Shown: positions 43,192 to 56,307, numbered from the stretch's first letter. The stretch: 64,000 bases of DNA from Dipteris shenzhenensis (GCA_047967505.1 CM106539.1); one strand, 5' to 3'. Numbers and translations: made by a program. Notes: a model not told the origin generated them from the letters alone.

Positions 43192-44236
43192 TTGTGCAGG
43201 TCTACCAAAGCTAGGTATCCTGTGGATAGGCTGAAATATGATGGATTTATAGCCATTCACTATGCCTATCTGGTCAAAGTGATACAGGAACCAGAACCCA
43301 ATTCTTTTGAGCAAGCCATGGGAAAAGAGAAATGGGAGAAAGCCATGGATGAAGAAATGGATGCCTTGGAAGCAAATGCTATATGGGAATTGGTGCCTTT
43401 GCCTAAAGACTTGAATGCAATTGGCTGTAAGTGGCTTTATAAGGTGAAGCACAATGCAGATGGTTCTGTGAATAGATACAAGGCAAGACTAGTTGTCAAG
43501 GGGTATGCACAGACATATGGCATTAATTATGAAGAAACATTCAGTCCGGTTGCAAGGATGGCAACCGTAAGAGCAGTCATTGCTATGGCTACATCAAAGG
43601 GATGGTCTTAACATCAGATGGATGTAAAGAATGCCTTCTTGCATGGTGATTTGCAAGAAGAGGTCTTTATGGAGCAGCCACCAGGTTATGTTCATGCTGT
43701 TCATTGTTTGTAGATTGAAGAAAGCCTTGTATGGCTTGAAGCAAGCACCTAGAGCATGGTCTGACAAGATAGTTCTTGTCACTATTGGCTATCAGATTTC
43801 CAAGGCAAATTTCTCACTTTATGTGAGAAAAACAAAGAAAGGTATTATGTTGCTTGTCATTTATGTTGATGATTTGATCATCACAGGTGATAGTGATGAA
43901 GATATCCTTCATGTGAAAATGCTATTGAAGCAGAAGTTTGAGATGAAGGATTTGGGAGAGCTGCATTATTTCTTGGGCATTGAGGTGATTAGATCACCAA
44001 GTGGGATACGGCTCTTGCAGAGGTAGTATGGATTGGACATGCTGTCCAAATATGGGATGATAGGCTGTAAGCCTATTTCAATTCCTTTGGAGCAGAATGT
44101 GAAGCTGAGCGCAGATGCAGGTGAGCTTCTGGAAGACCCTACTATGTACAAACACATAGTAGGAAGTTTGATTTATATGACTATTACCAGGCCAGATTTG
44201 AGCTATGCTGTTGGATTGGTAAGTCAGTTTATGTAG
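43192..44236 (+). pseudogene. Copia A reverse transcriptase (broken)
   Basis: [57 protein letters not shown] and the YVDD box at 43,862-43,873. A TAA at about 43,609 follows KGWS, a small deletion disrupts the PPGYVHA-RLKKAL junction, and TAG at 44,024 replaces the CAG kept in unit 1 (1806). Confidence 0.9.
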
Positions 44237-44263
44237 GCTCCAAGGAAACCGCATTTGGATGTG

Positions 44264-44822
44264 GCTAGATGCATACTCAGGTATGTGAAGTCCACATTGT
44301 AGTATGGACTATTTTATGAGATTGGGGTTCAGATATAGTTGCATGGATACACTGATGCTGATTGGGCTGGTAGTATTTCTGATAGACGATCTACCAGTGG
44401 ATATGTGTTCTCTTTTGTGAGTGCTGCACTCACTTGGAGCAACAAGAAACAGCCTACAGTTCCCTTGTTGAGCACAGAGGCTGAGTACAGGGGTGCAACA
44501 ATGGTTGCATGTGAGGTAGCTTGGTTGCATAAGCTACTTTATGATATGCATCAGTCTACAGATGGGCCAGTTGTCATTTATTGTGACAACATGAGCAGTA
44601 TACACTTGGCAAATAACCCAATTTATCATGCTAGAACAAAGCACAATGAGGTGCATTATTACTATGTGCAAGAGAAGGTTTTACTAGGTCTTATTGATCT
44701 AGTTTATGTCAGCACAGAGGATCAGGTAGCTCATATATTCACGAAGGCATTAGGCGCAGAGAAGCTGTGTAAGTTCAGAGATGTGCTTGGTGTGCAGGAA
44801 TTGGGATTGAGCTCGAGGGGGA
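44264..44822 (+). pseudogene. Copia A RNase H, unit 2, with PPT
   Basis: The 174-codon frame (44,339-44,863) holds DADWAGSISDRRSTSGYVF, STEAEYRGATMVACEVAWL, YCDNMSSIHLANN, HYYYVQEKVLLGLIDLVYV and AHIFTKALGAEKL, so the full catalytic part is open here, better preserved than in unit 1. The frame runs through the PPT (about 44,812-44,822) into the LTR. Confidence 0.9.
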
Positions 44823-45177
44823 GTGTTGAGATATCGAGCTCCACTCGTGATATGCCAGGGTGACCATTGTGCATTTATGTCACCGACTTGTTAGCTGCAA
44901 ATGCGATTGGTACACCGCCCATGAATAATAGCTGGATGACCGCTATCCTTATGTACTCTAGTTCGTGGCTCAGTTAGTATGCCACCTTAGTTAGCTGAGT
45001 TTGGTTTGAGACCCACATATAGGGTTCTTCTATTTCTTTGTACTAGAGTTCTTTTGGCTTTTACAACTAAGAAGAGGAAAACTGTTTTTAGCCTCCACCT
45101 TTGTGTGTATTCCCCCATTCTGTATGTGAGAAAGTCATGAGACTCCTTCCTTCTCTCCCACTATCTTCATAGTTACA
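44823..45177 (+). repeat. 3' LTR of Copia A, unit 2 copy
   Basis: TGTTGAGATATCGAGC to ...ATAGTTACA, 355 bp, directly after the purine tract. It retains the standard TGTTG start that is TGATG in unit 1. Confidence 0.8.
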
Positions 45178-45833
45178 TATGATGAGTGACCCCCCCAAGC
45201 CATCCCTACCCTAAAGAGGACTTGAAGAGGTTGTTAAAACCATTAATATTAGATGGAAAGCTAGTGATGGAATATATACATGGAAGAATAGATTTTTGAA
45301 AAATCTAGGACAAAAGAATCCCAAAGATAATTTCAACTCTCTTCTGTCCAACAATAAAATTTTAAGGATTGGCAAAGGATATGGGCATTCTAAAAGATGT
45401 GAATTGGCAGAACATACTCCTTGGCAATGTAGCTAGAGTGAATCATAGAAAATGGTCTACAATGAGGGAGCATGCTCTCTAGTTCATTTGGCTATCCAAG
45501 AGCAATTTTACATTTAATAACTTAGTTTCTAAACCTGTTCTAAGAGTTATGAAACGGTTCAAAAGGAACTCATATACTCTCTTTATGTTGATTTTGGTAC
45601 TGATTCTGTGCTTATGCTTGTCTTTCTTTCTTCCCTCCATCATATTTCTCTCTCCTTGACTCTTTTTGGCTTCTACTTGACCACTCCACTTCACCAATTG
45701 CATGTATTTTACTCACTAGTATTGGTCATGGCTACATTCTTGAAGTTTCTACTCCAAGTCCCACCAAACATAGAGGTTGCGAGAGTCTCATAGCCAGCTC
45801 ATAGCCCCATTCTTTTAGTGTGTAAAGCCACCT
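45178..45833. other. Spacer between Copia A and G1, unit 2
   Basis: Counterpart of 2,959-3,612 with few differences. No gene recognised. Confidence 0.5.
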
Positions 45834-48734
45834 CAGCCTTAAGCTCCTTTTCCTTATGTATGGCCTGGAGGGTCTATAGGGTGACCATAGTATCTTTTCA
45901 ATTTACTCCCGTTAAGGTAACCATCCATTTCCATTTCGTCCAAGGTAACTATTCAGCATGCGCCTTGTGGAGTAATGTCCACTACATGGTAGGGACCCAT
46001 GCCCCTATATTTAAGGTTAATTTTGGTGTTGCAAACACTATAGAGGAGTGCGAGGTCTCCTTCCTTGAGGTCCTTGTTTTTTAGGTTGTGGTCAAACCAT
46101 TTTTTGCATCACGCCTTCTCCACTCGAAGGTAGTAGACTACACGCGATCTTGTTTCATCTAGTCGTTAGATCGATTAAGTGCTCCACCAATGCATTTTTT
46201 ATGAGCCTTTCATTTATCGTGATGCGGAGGCTAGGCACTACATATTCCATTGGCATAAGTATTTCCACCCCAAAGGCTAGGTTGAAGGGGGTGCAATTCG
46301 TGGCCACTTTGTAAGATGTTTGGTAAGCCCACAATGCGGCGATGAGCTTATGTTTTATATGACTGGCTTCCACTGTGCAAGGTATAATCTTGCAGGATGT
46401 CTTGTTTGAGCTATTGACTAGGCCGTTTGCCCTAGGGTTAGTATGGCATCGACTTCTGATGTATGATCATGAATTCACAAGTCAGGATCGCTATATTTTC
46501 ATTGAGGAAATGAGTTCCTTGGTCACTGACCAATTCCAAGGGGCACCCAAACCATATGATGACTCGCGCATCATCTTTTCTTGTCGCTCGCCCCTCCACC
46601 CATTTGGTGAAATAATATATGGCTAGGATAATGTATCTAGACTCTATTCCTATAGTAATTAGGCCTATTGGGCCAATAAATTCTATGCCCCATTTCTCAA
46701 AGGTTAATATTCCTGTTAGGGGCATCATGTCCACTTTCTGTGGATTTTGTAATCTTTGGCAGGCATCACAATGCTTGATAAACTTAGTTGCATCTCCAAA
46801 GAAAGTTGGCCATCATAGGCGTTCTTGCAACACTTTATGTGCCATAATGTCAGCAGGGGCAATAAAGTGATCACCTATTATCCCAAAATGAGCACGTCGA
46901 TGTATTCATGCATGCACACACATCTACTCATGATGTCATCCTTGCCCATGTGGTATAGTTGGCTTGTAATTAGCTGATATGGTGTTGCATCCTTGATGAG
47001 TTTGTGGCCTCTATCCCTCTTGAGGACTTTGTCTAGAGGCAACCCATTTGCCAGGTAGTGGCCTTTTTCGGCGGCCAACTCTGGAATTATGTCAATGAGG
47101 AATAGGGGAGCATCTGGGAGGTCATCTCATCAACTCCCATTGTGGAGCCTCCCCATTGGGAACCCTTGAGAGGTGGTCGGCTAGGACGTGGTTCTTCCAT
47201 TTACGTATCGCAATTGTGAAGTCAAACTCCAAAAGGATTAGCATCCACCTTTTGATGTGTCCCATCATGTAAAGCTTGTTAACCAAATACAATAAGGTTT
47301 GATTACCTACAAAAAGAAAGAATTTGTTGGCTAGCACGTTCCTGAACTTCTTATCTATGTAGACCATGGCAGTCTATTGTTGTGTAATTAACCTCGGCAT
47401 CGTTTAATTGTCGACTAGCAAAGTACACTGGATAGTCTAGGTTGTACTCCCTTGGTTGTGCTAACACACATCCAATGGAAATGTTTGAGGCATCTAAGTG
47501 GACATGGAATATTAGATTCTACGCAATACCGAATGCTCTATCTCATAGATGAATCCCGCATCTATGAGTTTTTGGGTCTCCTCCCTCACTATAAGCACGT
47601 ATTTGATATTCATAGGGTAGGGACGTTGGCACACTAGCCTAGCATCTTTTAGCATGGGTATCGTGTGATGCACAACTTTAGCAAGCACACCCTTCATATT
47701 TGTGTACTTCTAGGCCATGCAGTCATTGTACTCTCGAATGAGGGAAATTAAATCACTCTCCTCGTTGGGGGTGAGGTCATTTGCTATGAATACTGGTTGT
47801 GGGTTTTCCCCTTTCGATGCCAGTTTTACCTCCTTAACCTTAGCTGGTCCATTGTATCCTTGGAAGCACCCTTCTTCCTAGGTTCTCTTGGCTTGCGGGT
47901 ACAAGATCTTGTGATCCTCGATTGTGTAGGCCTTGCCAATGGGAAGGTGCCTATTGTAGGTCCTCCTTTTCTTTGTCGTCCTCCTCCACTCCCCTTGGGG
48001 TACTGTTCCTCTTTCCCGTCGTGGGTGCCTTCAAGCTTTTGGTACTTGGGAGCTTTGAACCTGAGGGGGGCTCCTTCATGGCACTTAAGGAGCCAATTCG
48101 AGAGGTATCCTTGCTCAACCGGGATCCCTAGTTGGTGGAGAACTCATGGTGACCTACATATGTTAGCTAGTGGAGGTTTGATTTGACCCGTACTAATCCT
48201 GTGCTCACCTCATGGGGTTTGAGCATATTAAGAATTCTGAGGGGAACCACATTGCTCAACTCTTTGTGCTCAGGGGTTGTTATTTGGAACCCTATTCTTT
48301 CTAGGACATTGATGTTTGCCAGAATGTGCATCCAATTTTGAGAAAATTCTAGCTCTGAGAGAGGGGCATATCAAAATTCATCTTCCTCCTTTCATCTTCT
48401 CTCTCACAAGTTTGGAACAGTTTCAGAGATGCAGTTCTATTGGTTGTGTTAGACTTTGAGGCAAATAGTTGTCCAGATAGAGGATGGTCCTTGTATGTAT
48501 GCACTTGCACTATTTTCTCCCCATGCCGTAAATAGATGTTGTCGATATGCCAATAATGTATGGGTCCAGATATTTTCAAGAAGGTCCTACCTAGGATGGC
48601 TTTGTATCTAGGCTATTGGGTAAAGTCCATGACTACAAATCTAATGGGGTACATGAAGCCGAATACCTTAATGTTAATACTCGTGAGGACTCCTAGGGGC
48701 TCAGCAGTTCCACCGTCAGCTAGCTTCACTACCA
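45834..48734 (-). mobile_element. Gypsy G1, unit 2 copy, with two internal deletions
   Basis: Same insertion as in unit 1. Integrase core is better preserved: 46,734-46,438 reads WGIEFIGPIGL, YYFTKWVEGRA and LELVSDQGTHFLNE, and 46,373-46,155 the AALWAYQTSYK block. RNase H at 47,367-47,122. The RT has lost 5,310-6,043 of unit 1 (junction at 47,530/47,531), leaving only a fragment (47,697-47,531). Everything from protease to the LTR interior (7,247-10,749) is missing at 48,734. Both junctions have only one to a few bases of homology. Confidence 0.92.
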
Positions 48735-49894
48735 CTTGGTTACAACCACTTGGTACCATATGGTTCCAAGGCAGTTAGTTTTGGCTCACTAGGATGGGAA
48801 AAGGGTAGTTGAGTGAATGATGGTAGTCGGGTTAACTCTTTAGAGTGTACAATTGACAAAAGAAAGTACAATGTAGTTATCTCTAAAAATGGCCTTGTAG
48901 TACCGACACCATGTGTATTTGCCATAAGAAAACATGCATATAGTCACCCAATATCTCAAATGGTGTGGTTGTGCAATATCATATGCACGCATGCATGGAA
49001 AGTTGACTCCAACATTAGTCTTGTACTAGATATTATCCTGAATGTTTAGCCTATGTAGGAAGGGACATCTCTTCCACAAGAAGAGGTTGACTCTCATAGC
49101 AGATTGGGCTTCAAGGAGACAGATGGAAGTCAACAAAGGACTACATGTGTAGGTGCAAAGAGCAACATGGGCAAAGGCATCTTCGAAAACATTCAGCTTG
49201 CAATGATCCTTGATGCATGTATTGTATAGAAAAGGGTTGTAAAGTTGGCTAAACATGAAGTTTTTATGATAGAAAGCAAGGGCAACAACTCAGCTACCTA
49301 GTGGCTCACAATATGAAATGGCAATAGAAGACACACCATGCTGCACATGTCTAGACTTCCAAGAAGAAGCAAGGGGCGGGGAGAATACGTTCCCATAGTG
49401 GTTTGGGAGAATACATGTGTGTCGGAGCTCGCGAGACAATGAACGAGAACTCAATTGTTGCTAAAGGATAAGACATGTGAAGGAAGTATGTTGGAAATAG
49501 CATACATGCAAAGAAAAGCACTATGAACTTTTTGATCACAAAACCAAGATATTTTTGGAGAAAAGAAGTCCAAGCATGTCGATCACGAAACCAAGACAGG
49601 AGTAGTCGACACAAAAAATAACGTAACTTTTGCTCCAAAGTCTGATCGGAATGTGTAATAGCATAAAATAAAGAGCACGATGAGAGATACGATCTGCGAG
49701 TGATCTATGAAGTGATCTTTGATCTCTTTGATACTGATAACTTTCTCAAATTTGCACCAAATGACCTCTAAAAGACCACATCAATTTAGAGATGTCGAAA
49801 TCGACAAGAGAAAATAAGTGATGAGATACTCAAATATCTATGTAATGAAATCAACAAGTATTACTTCCTATTTTTCATTGTTAGAGTGAGCGTA

Positions 49895-49895
<1 letters not shown>
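48735..49895. other. Remnant of G1 LTR and non-coding flank, unit 2
   Basis: Counterpart of 10,750-11,136 joined directly to 12,074-12,839: the foldback element is absent (empty site at 49,122/49,131). No gene. Confidence 0.6.

Positions 49896-49936
<41 letters not shown>
49896..49936. repeat. (CA)n microsatellite, unit 2 allele
   Basis: About 40 bp of pure CA, shorter than the unit 1 tract. Confidence 0.95.
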
Positions 49937-49938
<2 letters not shown>

Positions 49939-51809
49939 TAGAAGAACACCCAATGCATTTTTTTAACACCCATGCATGATGCATGGTATGTAAGAAATGT
50001 GAAAATATGCATGCCCTACCACGAAAATGATATCTGATCCACCTCAAACACTAAGAGTACATGTGTTGTTATAAAAAATTTAAGAGGTAGTCTAACTTTT
50101 GTTTGAGCAATACAACAAGGTTACATTGTATTACAATTTTGGTGACATTTTTCTAAATGGAAATATGGATGCTGTTTATTTTTCTAAATGGAAATATTGA
50201 TGCTATTTATTTTTCCACAGAGCTTATTGACATAATTATCAATTAAAAAGAGCAACACTACTAACTTTTATTCTTTTCATTCATCTAGTGCACTTTTTAC
50301 TATAGGACTAGCACTTTGTGACATAATGTAGTAGGTCTAATGTTGTTTTTGTAAATGTCTTCAAGCTCATTGGAATCCAAAAAATTCATCACCAAAGGGA
50401 AAATTTTTCAATGGGTCTTGTGTTCAATTGGTCTTGTGTGACTGCGCATGGTGCAAAGGTGTTATAACGAGAATATGCACCATATTAATGACACCACATT
50501 CAAAAATATGATTGCTTACAACCTTTACTTGATGTTGAGTAAACTTAGCAAAATATTTTTGCTAAGTTTTCAATTTTATAAAGGTGCTTACCCTTTGGAA
50601 TATGACTTTTCCATTCCAATTCAATAAAATCTTTCATGCAAGGAGATGAACTTATTTGAAGATAAGGGAAGGAAACAAAAGAAAAATGAGTGTCTCTGTG
50701 GCAACACAAAGCTGACACCTTTTCACTTTATAATTGTGAAGAAGTGGATCAAATAATATGAAAAAGAATGAGCTAAAAGAGAGGAGGACGGGAAGGTAGT
50801 GGCAAAGGACTATCAAAGTAGGCCTTATTCTTGGGAGTTATTAGCAATGCCTTCTAAATGCACCATTGATTGGTTGGAAGATGCCAGTCTAAGAGTGGAG
50901 ATTGTGACACAGAGGGAGGAGGAATTTGCACATTATTGTACTTTATAGGTATAACTATATTGCTTTTATTTATATTTATTTATAACATTTATGTATATAC
51001 TAAAGAAAATTCCATTGTTTGATTTGTAGTACCATTTGTGCAATGCAATGTGGGGATACGGTAGTCACTTTTGAGTAAAGAAAATCGGTGTAAAGTGTAA
51101 CAAATTTGATTAAGGAGTCATGTCCAATTAACTTTTTACAAGACAGTAGAGATAGAGAAAGGGATACAAATCTCATTTGAAAAGTGAATCACTTTAGAAC
51201 ACACAAGAAATTTAGCAAATGAATTTTAAACTCTTTAGCAAATGTGCTTCAAGCTACAATTAGGAAGGATCTAATAGGGTTTTTTGGAATTTACTCAAAA
51301 AAAAATTGGGATCGTGTTACTAAAGATATTCATTCTACTATTGCATTGTGACTAAGTAAGATTTTTTCTTATATTGGTGTCTTGCCCTTGGATTTCATAT
51401 CATGAACTTTTTCTCAAATATATCTCAACACAACTGAGTGGACAAGCCAGTGGTGGATTGTGATTCAAGTTGTGCCTAGAAAGCTACATATATTTAAGGA
51501 TGCAAAATTGGAGCATGAAATAGAAGATCTACAAATAATGTGTTGTAAGCTATCACTTCCAATGTACCTTCTACTACAAGAGTTTTGGAATGTGAATATA
51601 GTTTGACTTCCTTTGAGGGTTTCTCAGACAATGATTTAGTAGAACTCAACCTAGATGCTAAAGATGTAGGAGACTTGGCCACGGAAGCTCAAGAGGATGA
51701 GAATCAATCTCGTGAGGGAAACTTGGAAGATTTAAAAGAGGGCTTGATCAATTGGAGAAATATGGAGGACAACATTGATAAAAATATTTTTGTTTGTAAA
51801 AATAGTTGC
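49937..51809. other. Non-coding AT-rich stretch, unit 2
   Basis: Counterpart of 12,912-14,780. No gene recognised. The 76-codon acidic frame recurs at 51,585-51,815. Confidence 0.5.
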
Positions 51810-52353
51810 ATTTAATTTGATTCTTGCAAGGTGCTGGGTGAGACCCCACACCTATCTAAAATTTTCAATGGTAAACTTTGGAGATTTTGACAAGTTTTTG
51901 TTGATGGTGTGTTTTATTTCAAAGCATTATCGACAGAAAATTGGATGCTAGTATCGGTACTTCCTATAGTTTTATCAATATTAATTTAGAGATGGTAGTA
52001 TCAATGAAGGTAGCTCTTGTACTAACATTCATGGTATGGCCTTGAAATGAAAAACTAAAGGACAAGAGTTGATGATAAGCCATTTGCATTTAATTTGATT
52101 CCTACAAGGTGCAGGGTGAAACTCCACGCCTATCCAATTTTTTCAATGGTAAACTTTGGAGATTTTGGTGACAAGTTTTGTTGATGGTGTGTTTAATTTC
52201 AGAGCATTATCGACAAAAAATTGGATGCTAATATCGATGCTTCCTACAATTTTATCAATATTAATTTAGAGACGGTAATATCAATTCTAATATCAATGAA
52301 GGTATCTCTTGTACTAACATTGATGCAGTCTTGAAATAAAAACTAAAGAAAAA
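51810..52353. repeat. Tandem direct duplication, period 278 bp, unit 2
   Basis: Copies start at 51,810 and 52,088, the same period as unit 1 (14,781/15,059). Confidence 0.85.
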
Positions 52354-52478
52354 GTGTTGAGGATAAGCATTGATATTGGTGTGAATGGTGGTAGTGGAAG
52401 TTTGGCAACAATCGAATACCTTGAAGTGCTTGAATGGTCGATTGTTGTGTATTTTTACCACACATAAGCATTTTGTAC

Positions 52479-52980
52479 TGCCATTTATTTGTAAGAAATG
52501 GTAGTCTAGAAATGGTTGCCATTCTACCATTTCTTCGTCAGAAATGGTAGTCAAGAAATGGCTCCCATATTGTGCTGGCATTTCTTTGTAAGAAATGGCA
52601 ATAAAGAAGTGGCTACCATTTTGTGCTACCAATTCTTCATAAGAAATGGCAATGCAAAGATTGTTGCCATTTTTTACTGACATTTCTTCTTAAGAAATGG
52701 TAGTCAAGAAATGGATGCCATTTTGTGTCATAAGAAATGGCAGTGAAGAAATACTTGCAATTTTTTGTTGCCATTTATAAGAAATGGTAGACAAAAAAAG
52801 GTTACCCTTGAGAAATTGCAGTTTAAGATTTGGTTGCCATTTTCAACTACCATTTCTCCAAATATATGGCAGTAACTGTTTGAGAAGTGGTTGCAGTTTC
52901 ATACCTAAGAAATGGCAAAATTGAGGATTCAATTCGGGTGCCACTTCCCATTGCCATTTCTACTTAGTTTTCTTATAGTG
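52479..52980. mobile_element. CACTA-like end with subterminal repeat array, unit 2
   Basis: Same array of AAGAAATGG/CCATTTCTT motifs as 15,464-15,956, with one extra motif pair near 52,700 and one fewer near 52,775. The terminus is mutated to CACTATAAGAAAAC (minus strand), one change from the consensus end kept in unit 1. Confidence 0.6.
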
Positions 52981-53537
52981 ATCACATATAAGTGTGTCAG
53001 CATAGAGATATAGTACACAAATTGGAGTATTATCCCTAAAGAGTGCTTGATAAAGGAAACAAGCTAGAGATTCTGATATGCAAATATGAAGGATTTTGAT
53101 GTGTCCAAAGAGTATTGCTAACTATAGATTCTTTTATGTGTTTTGCCCCATTGATGTGACACAGATATTACTCATCTAATTTTATGCCACGTTGGATGTG
53201 ATGCTGATATTGCAAATAATTGTATGTGCCAATTATGTTGAAAAGCTTGACGTGAAACATTATGATGTAGCAAGCTTTGTAGTGCTATTTTTGCTGGAGA
53301 TGGCTACATGTCAAAGTGATGAACTAACCCACTTGGCACTTGGTGCTGATGTACATTGACATGTTGCATGATTACCTCCGTAAATGTCAATGCATTGCTA
53401 CTATGGTCCAAGATCTTATAATGAATGAATATTGGTAGTGTGTAAACATGATGTCATAATGATCTCTTTCGATAGAGCTTCAATGTTGTTTATGTTTTGC
53501 CTTTGTGAATCATTGTTGGTGCTAGATTATGAAAAAC

Positions 53538-54051
53538 CTTCCATATGTTGTCCATTAATTGAAAAATATTTGGAGCATTGAATAATCAATTCAGTGATCC
53601 ATCAATTCTTTTTTATTACACAAACCTTTATGGCTATTTACCTATAAAATGATAGATTGAATTTTGCCAATAGCTGCTCAATAGAAAGCGTGGCTAATGA
53701 CAGCCTTATGTTGACAATGATGCTCATGATCTTGATTGCTTTTGCTAAGATTACCAATTAGATTGTCAATATGACTTCAAATGTACACGGACTTCCATAT
53801 GTTGTCCATCAATTGAAAAATCTTTGGAGCATTGAATAATCAATTCAGTGATCCATCAATTCTTTTCGATTGCACATAAACCTTTATAACTAATTACCTA
53901 TAAAAGGATAGATTGAATTTTGCCAATAGCTGCTCAATAGAAAGCATGACTAATGATAGCCTTATGCTTACAACGATCCTCATGATCTTGATTGCATTTG
54001 CTAAGATTACCAATTAGATTGTCAATATGACTTCAAATGTACACGGACTTG
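53538..54051. repeat. Tandem direct duplication, period 254 bp, unit 2
   Basis: CTTCCATATGTTGTCCAT at 53,538 and 53,792. Counterpart of 16,514-17,027. Confidence 0.9.
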
Positions 54052-54419
54052 CGTAAGTTATTGAAATTCACGTTATTTGCCAAAAATATCATTCATTTGG
54101 ACTTAAAATAGGTTTTTGATACTTGTTGATGAAGCTCATGTGCTCTTGAACAGCTTGATGTAAAATTGCCTCAATTATGATATCCATGTCCATTTTGTTG
54201 ATGAGACTTTTCCCAATTAAAATTAGCTCTACAAAATTTGACATAAATGAGAAAACACATTGCGTTTGATGTTCTGAACATTTTGGAAAAGACTACATTC
54301 AATTCTGATCATATGATATGATCAAATTTCCAACATCTTACTGCATGACGTGCCTTTATTATATGGCTTGAAATGAAGCCCAAAAATGTATTCAATAAGC
54401 TATAAATTTATAACAATTG

Positions 54420-54550
54420 TTACTTTCAATATGTGAATGCTGCCTGTGAAGACACAACTGAAATCTGATCCAAATTGATCAGATTATTACTTTCAATATG
54501 TGAATGCTGCCCGTGAAGACAGACCTGAAATTTGATCCAAATTGATCAGG
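54420..54550. repeat. Tandem direct duplication, period 67 bp, unit 2
   Basis: TTACTTTCAATATGTGAATGC at 54,420 and 54,487, identical over these 21 bases except where unit 1 has drifted in its second copy. Confidence 0.85.
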
Positions 54551-55078
54551 ATATTCCCAAAACTGCCAAAAATGGTGTCCAAAATTGTTATATGATACTT
54601 TTGTAAAGGATGCCAGACATAGCCAAAATGGCTTAACAATGGTGGCATTTTTGTTTCCTGAACATATCATGAGACGGCCAGGATGTGTGGCAGTAGTATT
54701 TCAGGTAGAACAGACCCAAAGGTTCTTGTAAGCAGAATAAATGTTCCTGGGAGATGGACATGGGCCCAAGTGCAACAGCCACGCACAACATCGTTGTGAA
54801 TTTGCGGCACGCACAGCCTGCTCAACATCATTGTGATGAATTCTGCAAGATGAAATAGCAGGTCCTGTGCCTCTTCCAGTAGTCCTCTTTGGAAAACTAT
54901 CGGCTACCATCAGAAACCAGACCTGCATGACAGGAAGCAGTGAGAACACAGATGAACAGATGAAGGTGACGTAGCTATCATGGCATTCCAGGCCGCGTTG
55001 TGGTTTCTCTGCAAGTATATACTGCCTTCTGCATCATCGCATCATGTAGTGTTACAATTGAATTTGTAGCTCGACTGA

Positions 55079-56164
55079 TCAGAAAACACAGAGCTGTGGA
55101 GGTCGAGCTGCGAGCTGCCCGGCCCGGCCATGAAAGCGCCGTCGACGAGGAGCTCCCTTGCAGGCCCGACGTTTGGGAGCTGGAGGGAGGGTGGCAGCAG
55201 TGGGGTTGGGGCAGACGCTGGCGCCATCACTGTTTGCTGGATTAGTAGCAGCTGCTGCTACAATCCAAGGGTGTGCAAGCACCTGGGCTGGCGTGAGCCT
55301 GGCTCGGACATCCCGGCACAGCATTCCCTGGATGAGGTCGATGGCAGCAGGAGAGACGTTGCTCCAAGGAGCGCCCGTGAAGCGCAGCTGATGATGCTGG
55401 ATTGCATGAAAGACACCCTGCGTGGTCTCGGCCCAGAAGGGGGGCTCTCCGCTGAGGAGGACGTAGAGGACTACTCCGGCACTCCAAATATCGATCTCTT
55501 GGGAGTAGCAGCCGTCCAGCACCTCAGGTGCGACGTAAAACGGACTCCCAGCAACGCCGGACAGCTGATCACCGGGCGAGAAGGCGACGGAGAGTCCGAA
55601 ATCGGCGACCTTAATGCGTGAGTAGTCGTCGTGATCGTCATCGTCGGCGAGGAGGATGTTTTCGGGTTTGAGGTCCCGGTGGATGACGCCGTTTGCGTGG
55701 CAGTAAGCGAGCGCTTCCGTCAAGCTTTTGAGGACCAGGGCGGCGTCACGTTCGGAGAAGCGCTTGTTGCGGACGATGCGATCGAAGAGCTCGCCGCCCG
55801 GGCAAAGCTCCATGACCAAGTGAATGGAGTCGGGGTCCTCCAAGACGCGGTGGAGGCGGACGATGTTGGGATGGCCGGAGAGGTGGTGCATGATGGAGAT
55901 TTCGGTGGCGACGTCGGCTGCGTCTTGGGGGTTGAAGAGGGAGGACTTGTCGATGGATTTGCAGGCGAAGGGGAGGCCCGAGGATTTCTCGAGGCAGCGA
56001 AAGGTGGTGGCGAAGGAGCCACGGCCGAGCTCGGGGCCGAGGGAGAAGAGGAGGGAGATGTCGGGGGTGTAGAAGTGGGGGGGAAGGAGGAGGTTGGAGG
56101 GGAGGGAGCGGGGGCGCTTGCGAGTTAGGCTCTGGCTTTGGGTCGGGGAGGCCAGCGTCGCCAT
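55079..56164 (-). CDS. PEPKR2: PEPKR2-like Ser/Thr protein kinase, unit 2 copy
   Basis: The 361-residue product is identical to that of 18,104-19,189, and every overlapping frame on both strands across 55,000-56,385 is also identical, so the DNA has no visible difference. Same kinase motifs: LGRGSF, Lys69, HRDLKPEN 162-169, DFG 188-190, SPFYVAPEV, HPW 298-300, and the same basic tail without EF-hands. Leader and TATA box (56,308) are also the same. Both copies look expressible. The downstream flank lacks the 49-bp block of unit 1. PEPKR2-like is my best family call, PPCK-like the alternative. Function beyond Ser/Thr phosphorylation is inference. Confidence 0.92.
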   Translation of the reverse strand: MATLASPTQSQSLTRKRPRSLPSNLLLPPHFYTPDISLLFSLGPELGRGSFATTFRCLEKSSGLPFACKSIDKSSLFNPQDAADVATEISIMHHLSGHPNIVRLHRVLEDPDSIHLVMELCPGGELFDRIVRNKRFSERDAALVLKSLTEALAYCHANGVIHRDLKPENILLADDDDHDDYSRIKVADFGLSVAFSPGDQLSGVAGSPFYVAPEVLDGCYSQEIDIWSAGVVLYVLLSGEPPFWAETTQGVFHAIQHHQLRFTGAPWSNVSPAAIDLIQGMLCRDVRARLTPAQVLAHPWIVAAAATNPANSDGASVCPNPTAATLPPAPKRRACKGAPRRRRFHGRAGQLAARPPQLCVF

Positions 56165-56307
56165 AGCCAGCCAGCTGCAGGGAGGCAGGGAGCGAGACGA
56201 GGCTGATGAAGAAAGGTGGTGAGCAGCAGCAGCAAGAAAGCGAGCGAGACGAGGCTGATGAAGAAATTAGGTGATGAAGAAAGCCGGTGGAATGCGAAAT
56301 GCGCTGC

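Larger units (their letters stand above)
40611..45177 (+). mobile_element. Ty1/Copia element A, unit 2 copy (5'-truncated, decayed)
   Basis: Order gag, protease, integrase, RT, RNase H, PPT, 3' LTR. It begins inside gag (EPVLPNVPNQQKMQAFKG...) with no 5' LTR, PBS or gag N-terminus. From 42,232 it aligns with position 1 of the window. At least ten premature stops, most of them TAG where CAG is expected. Confidence 0.93.
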
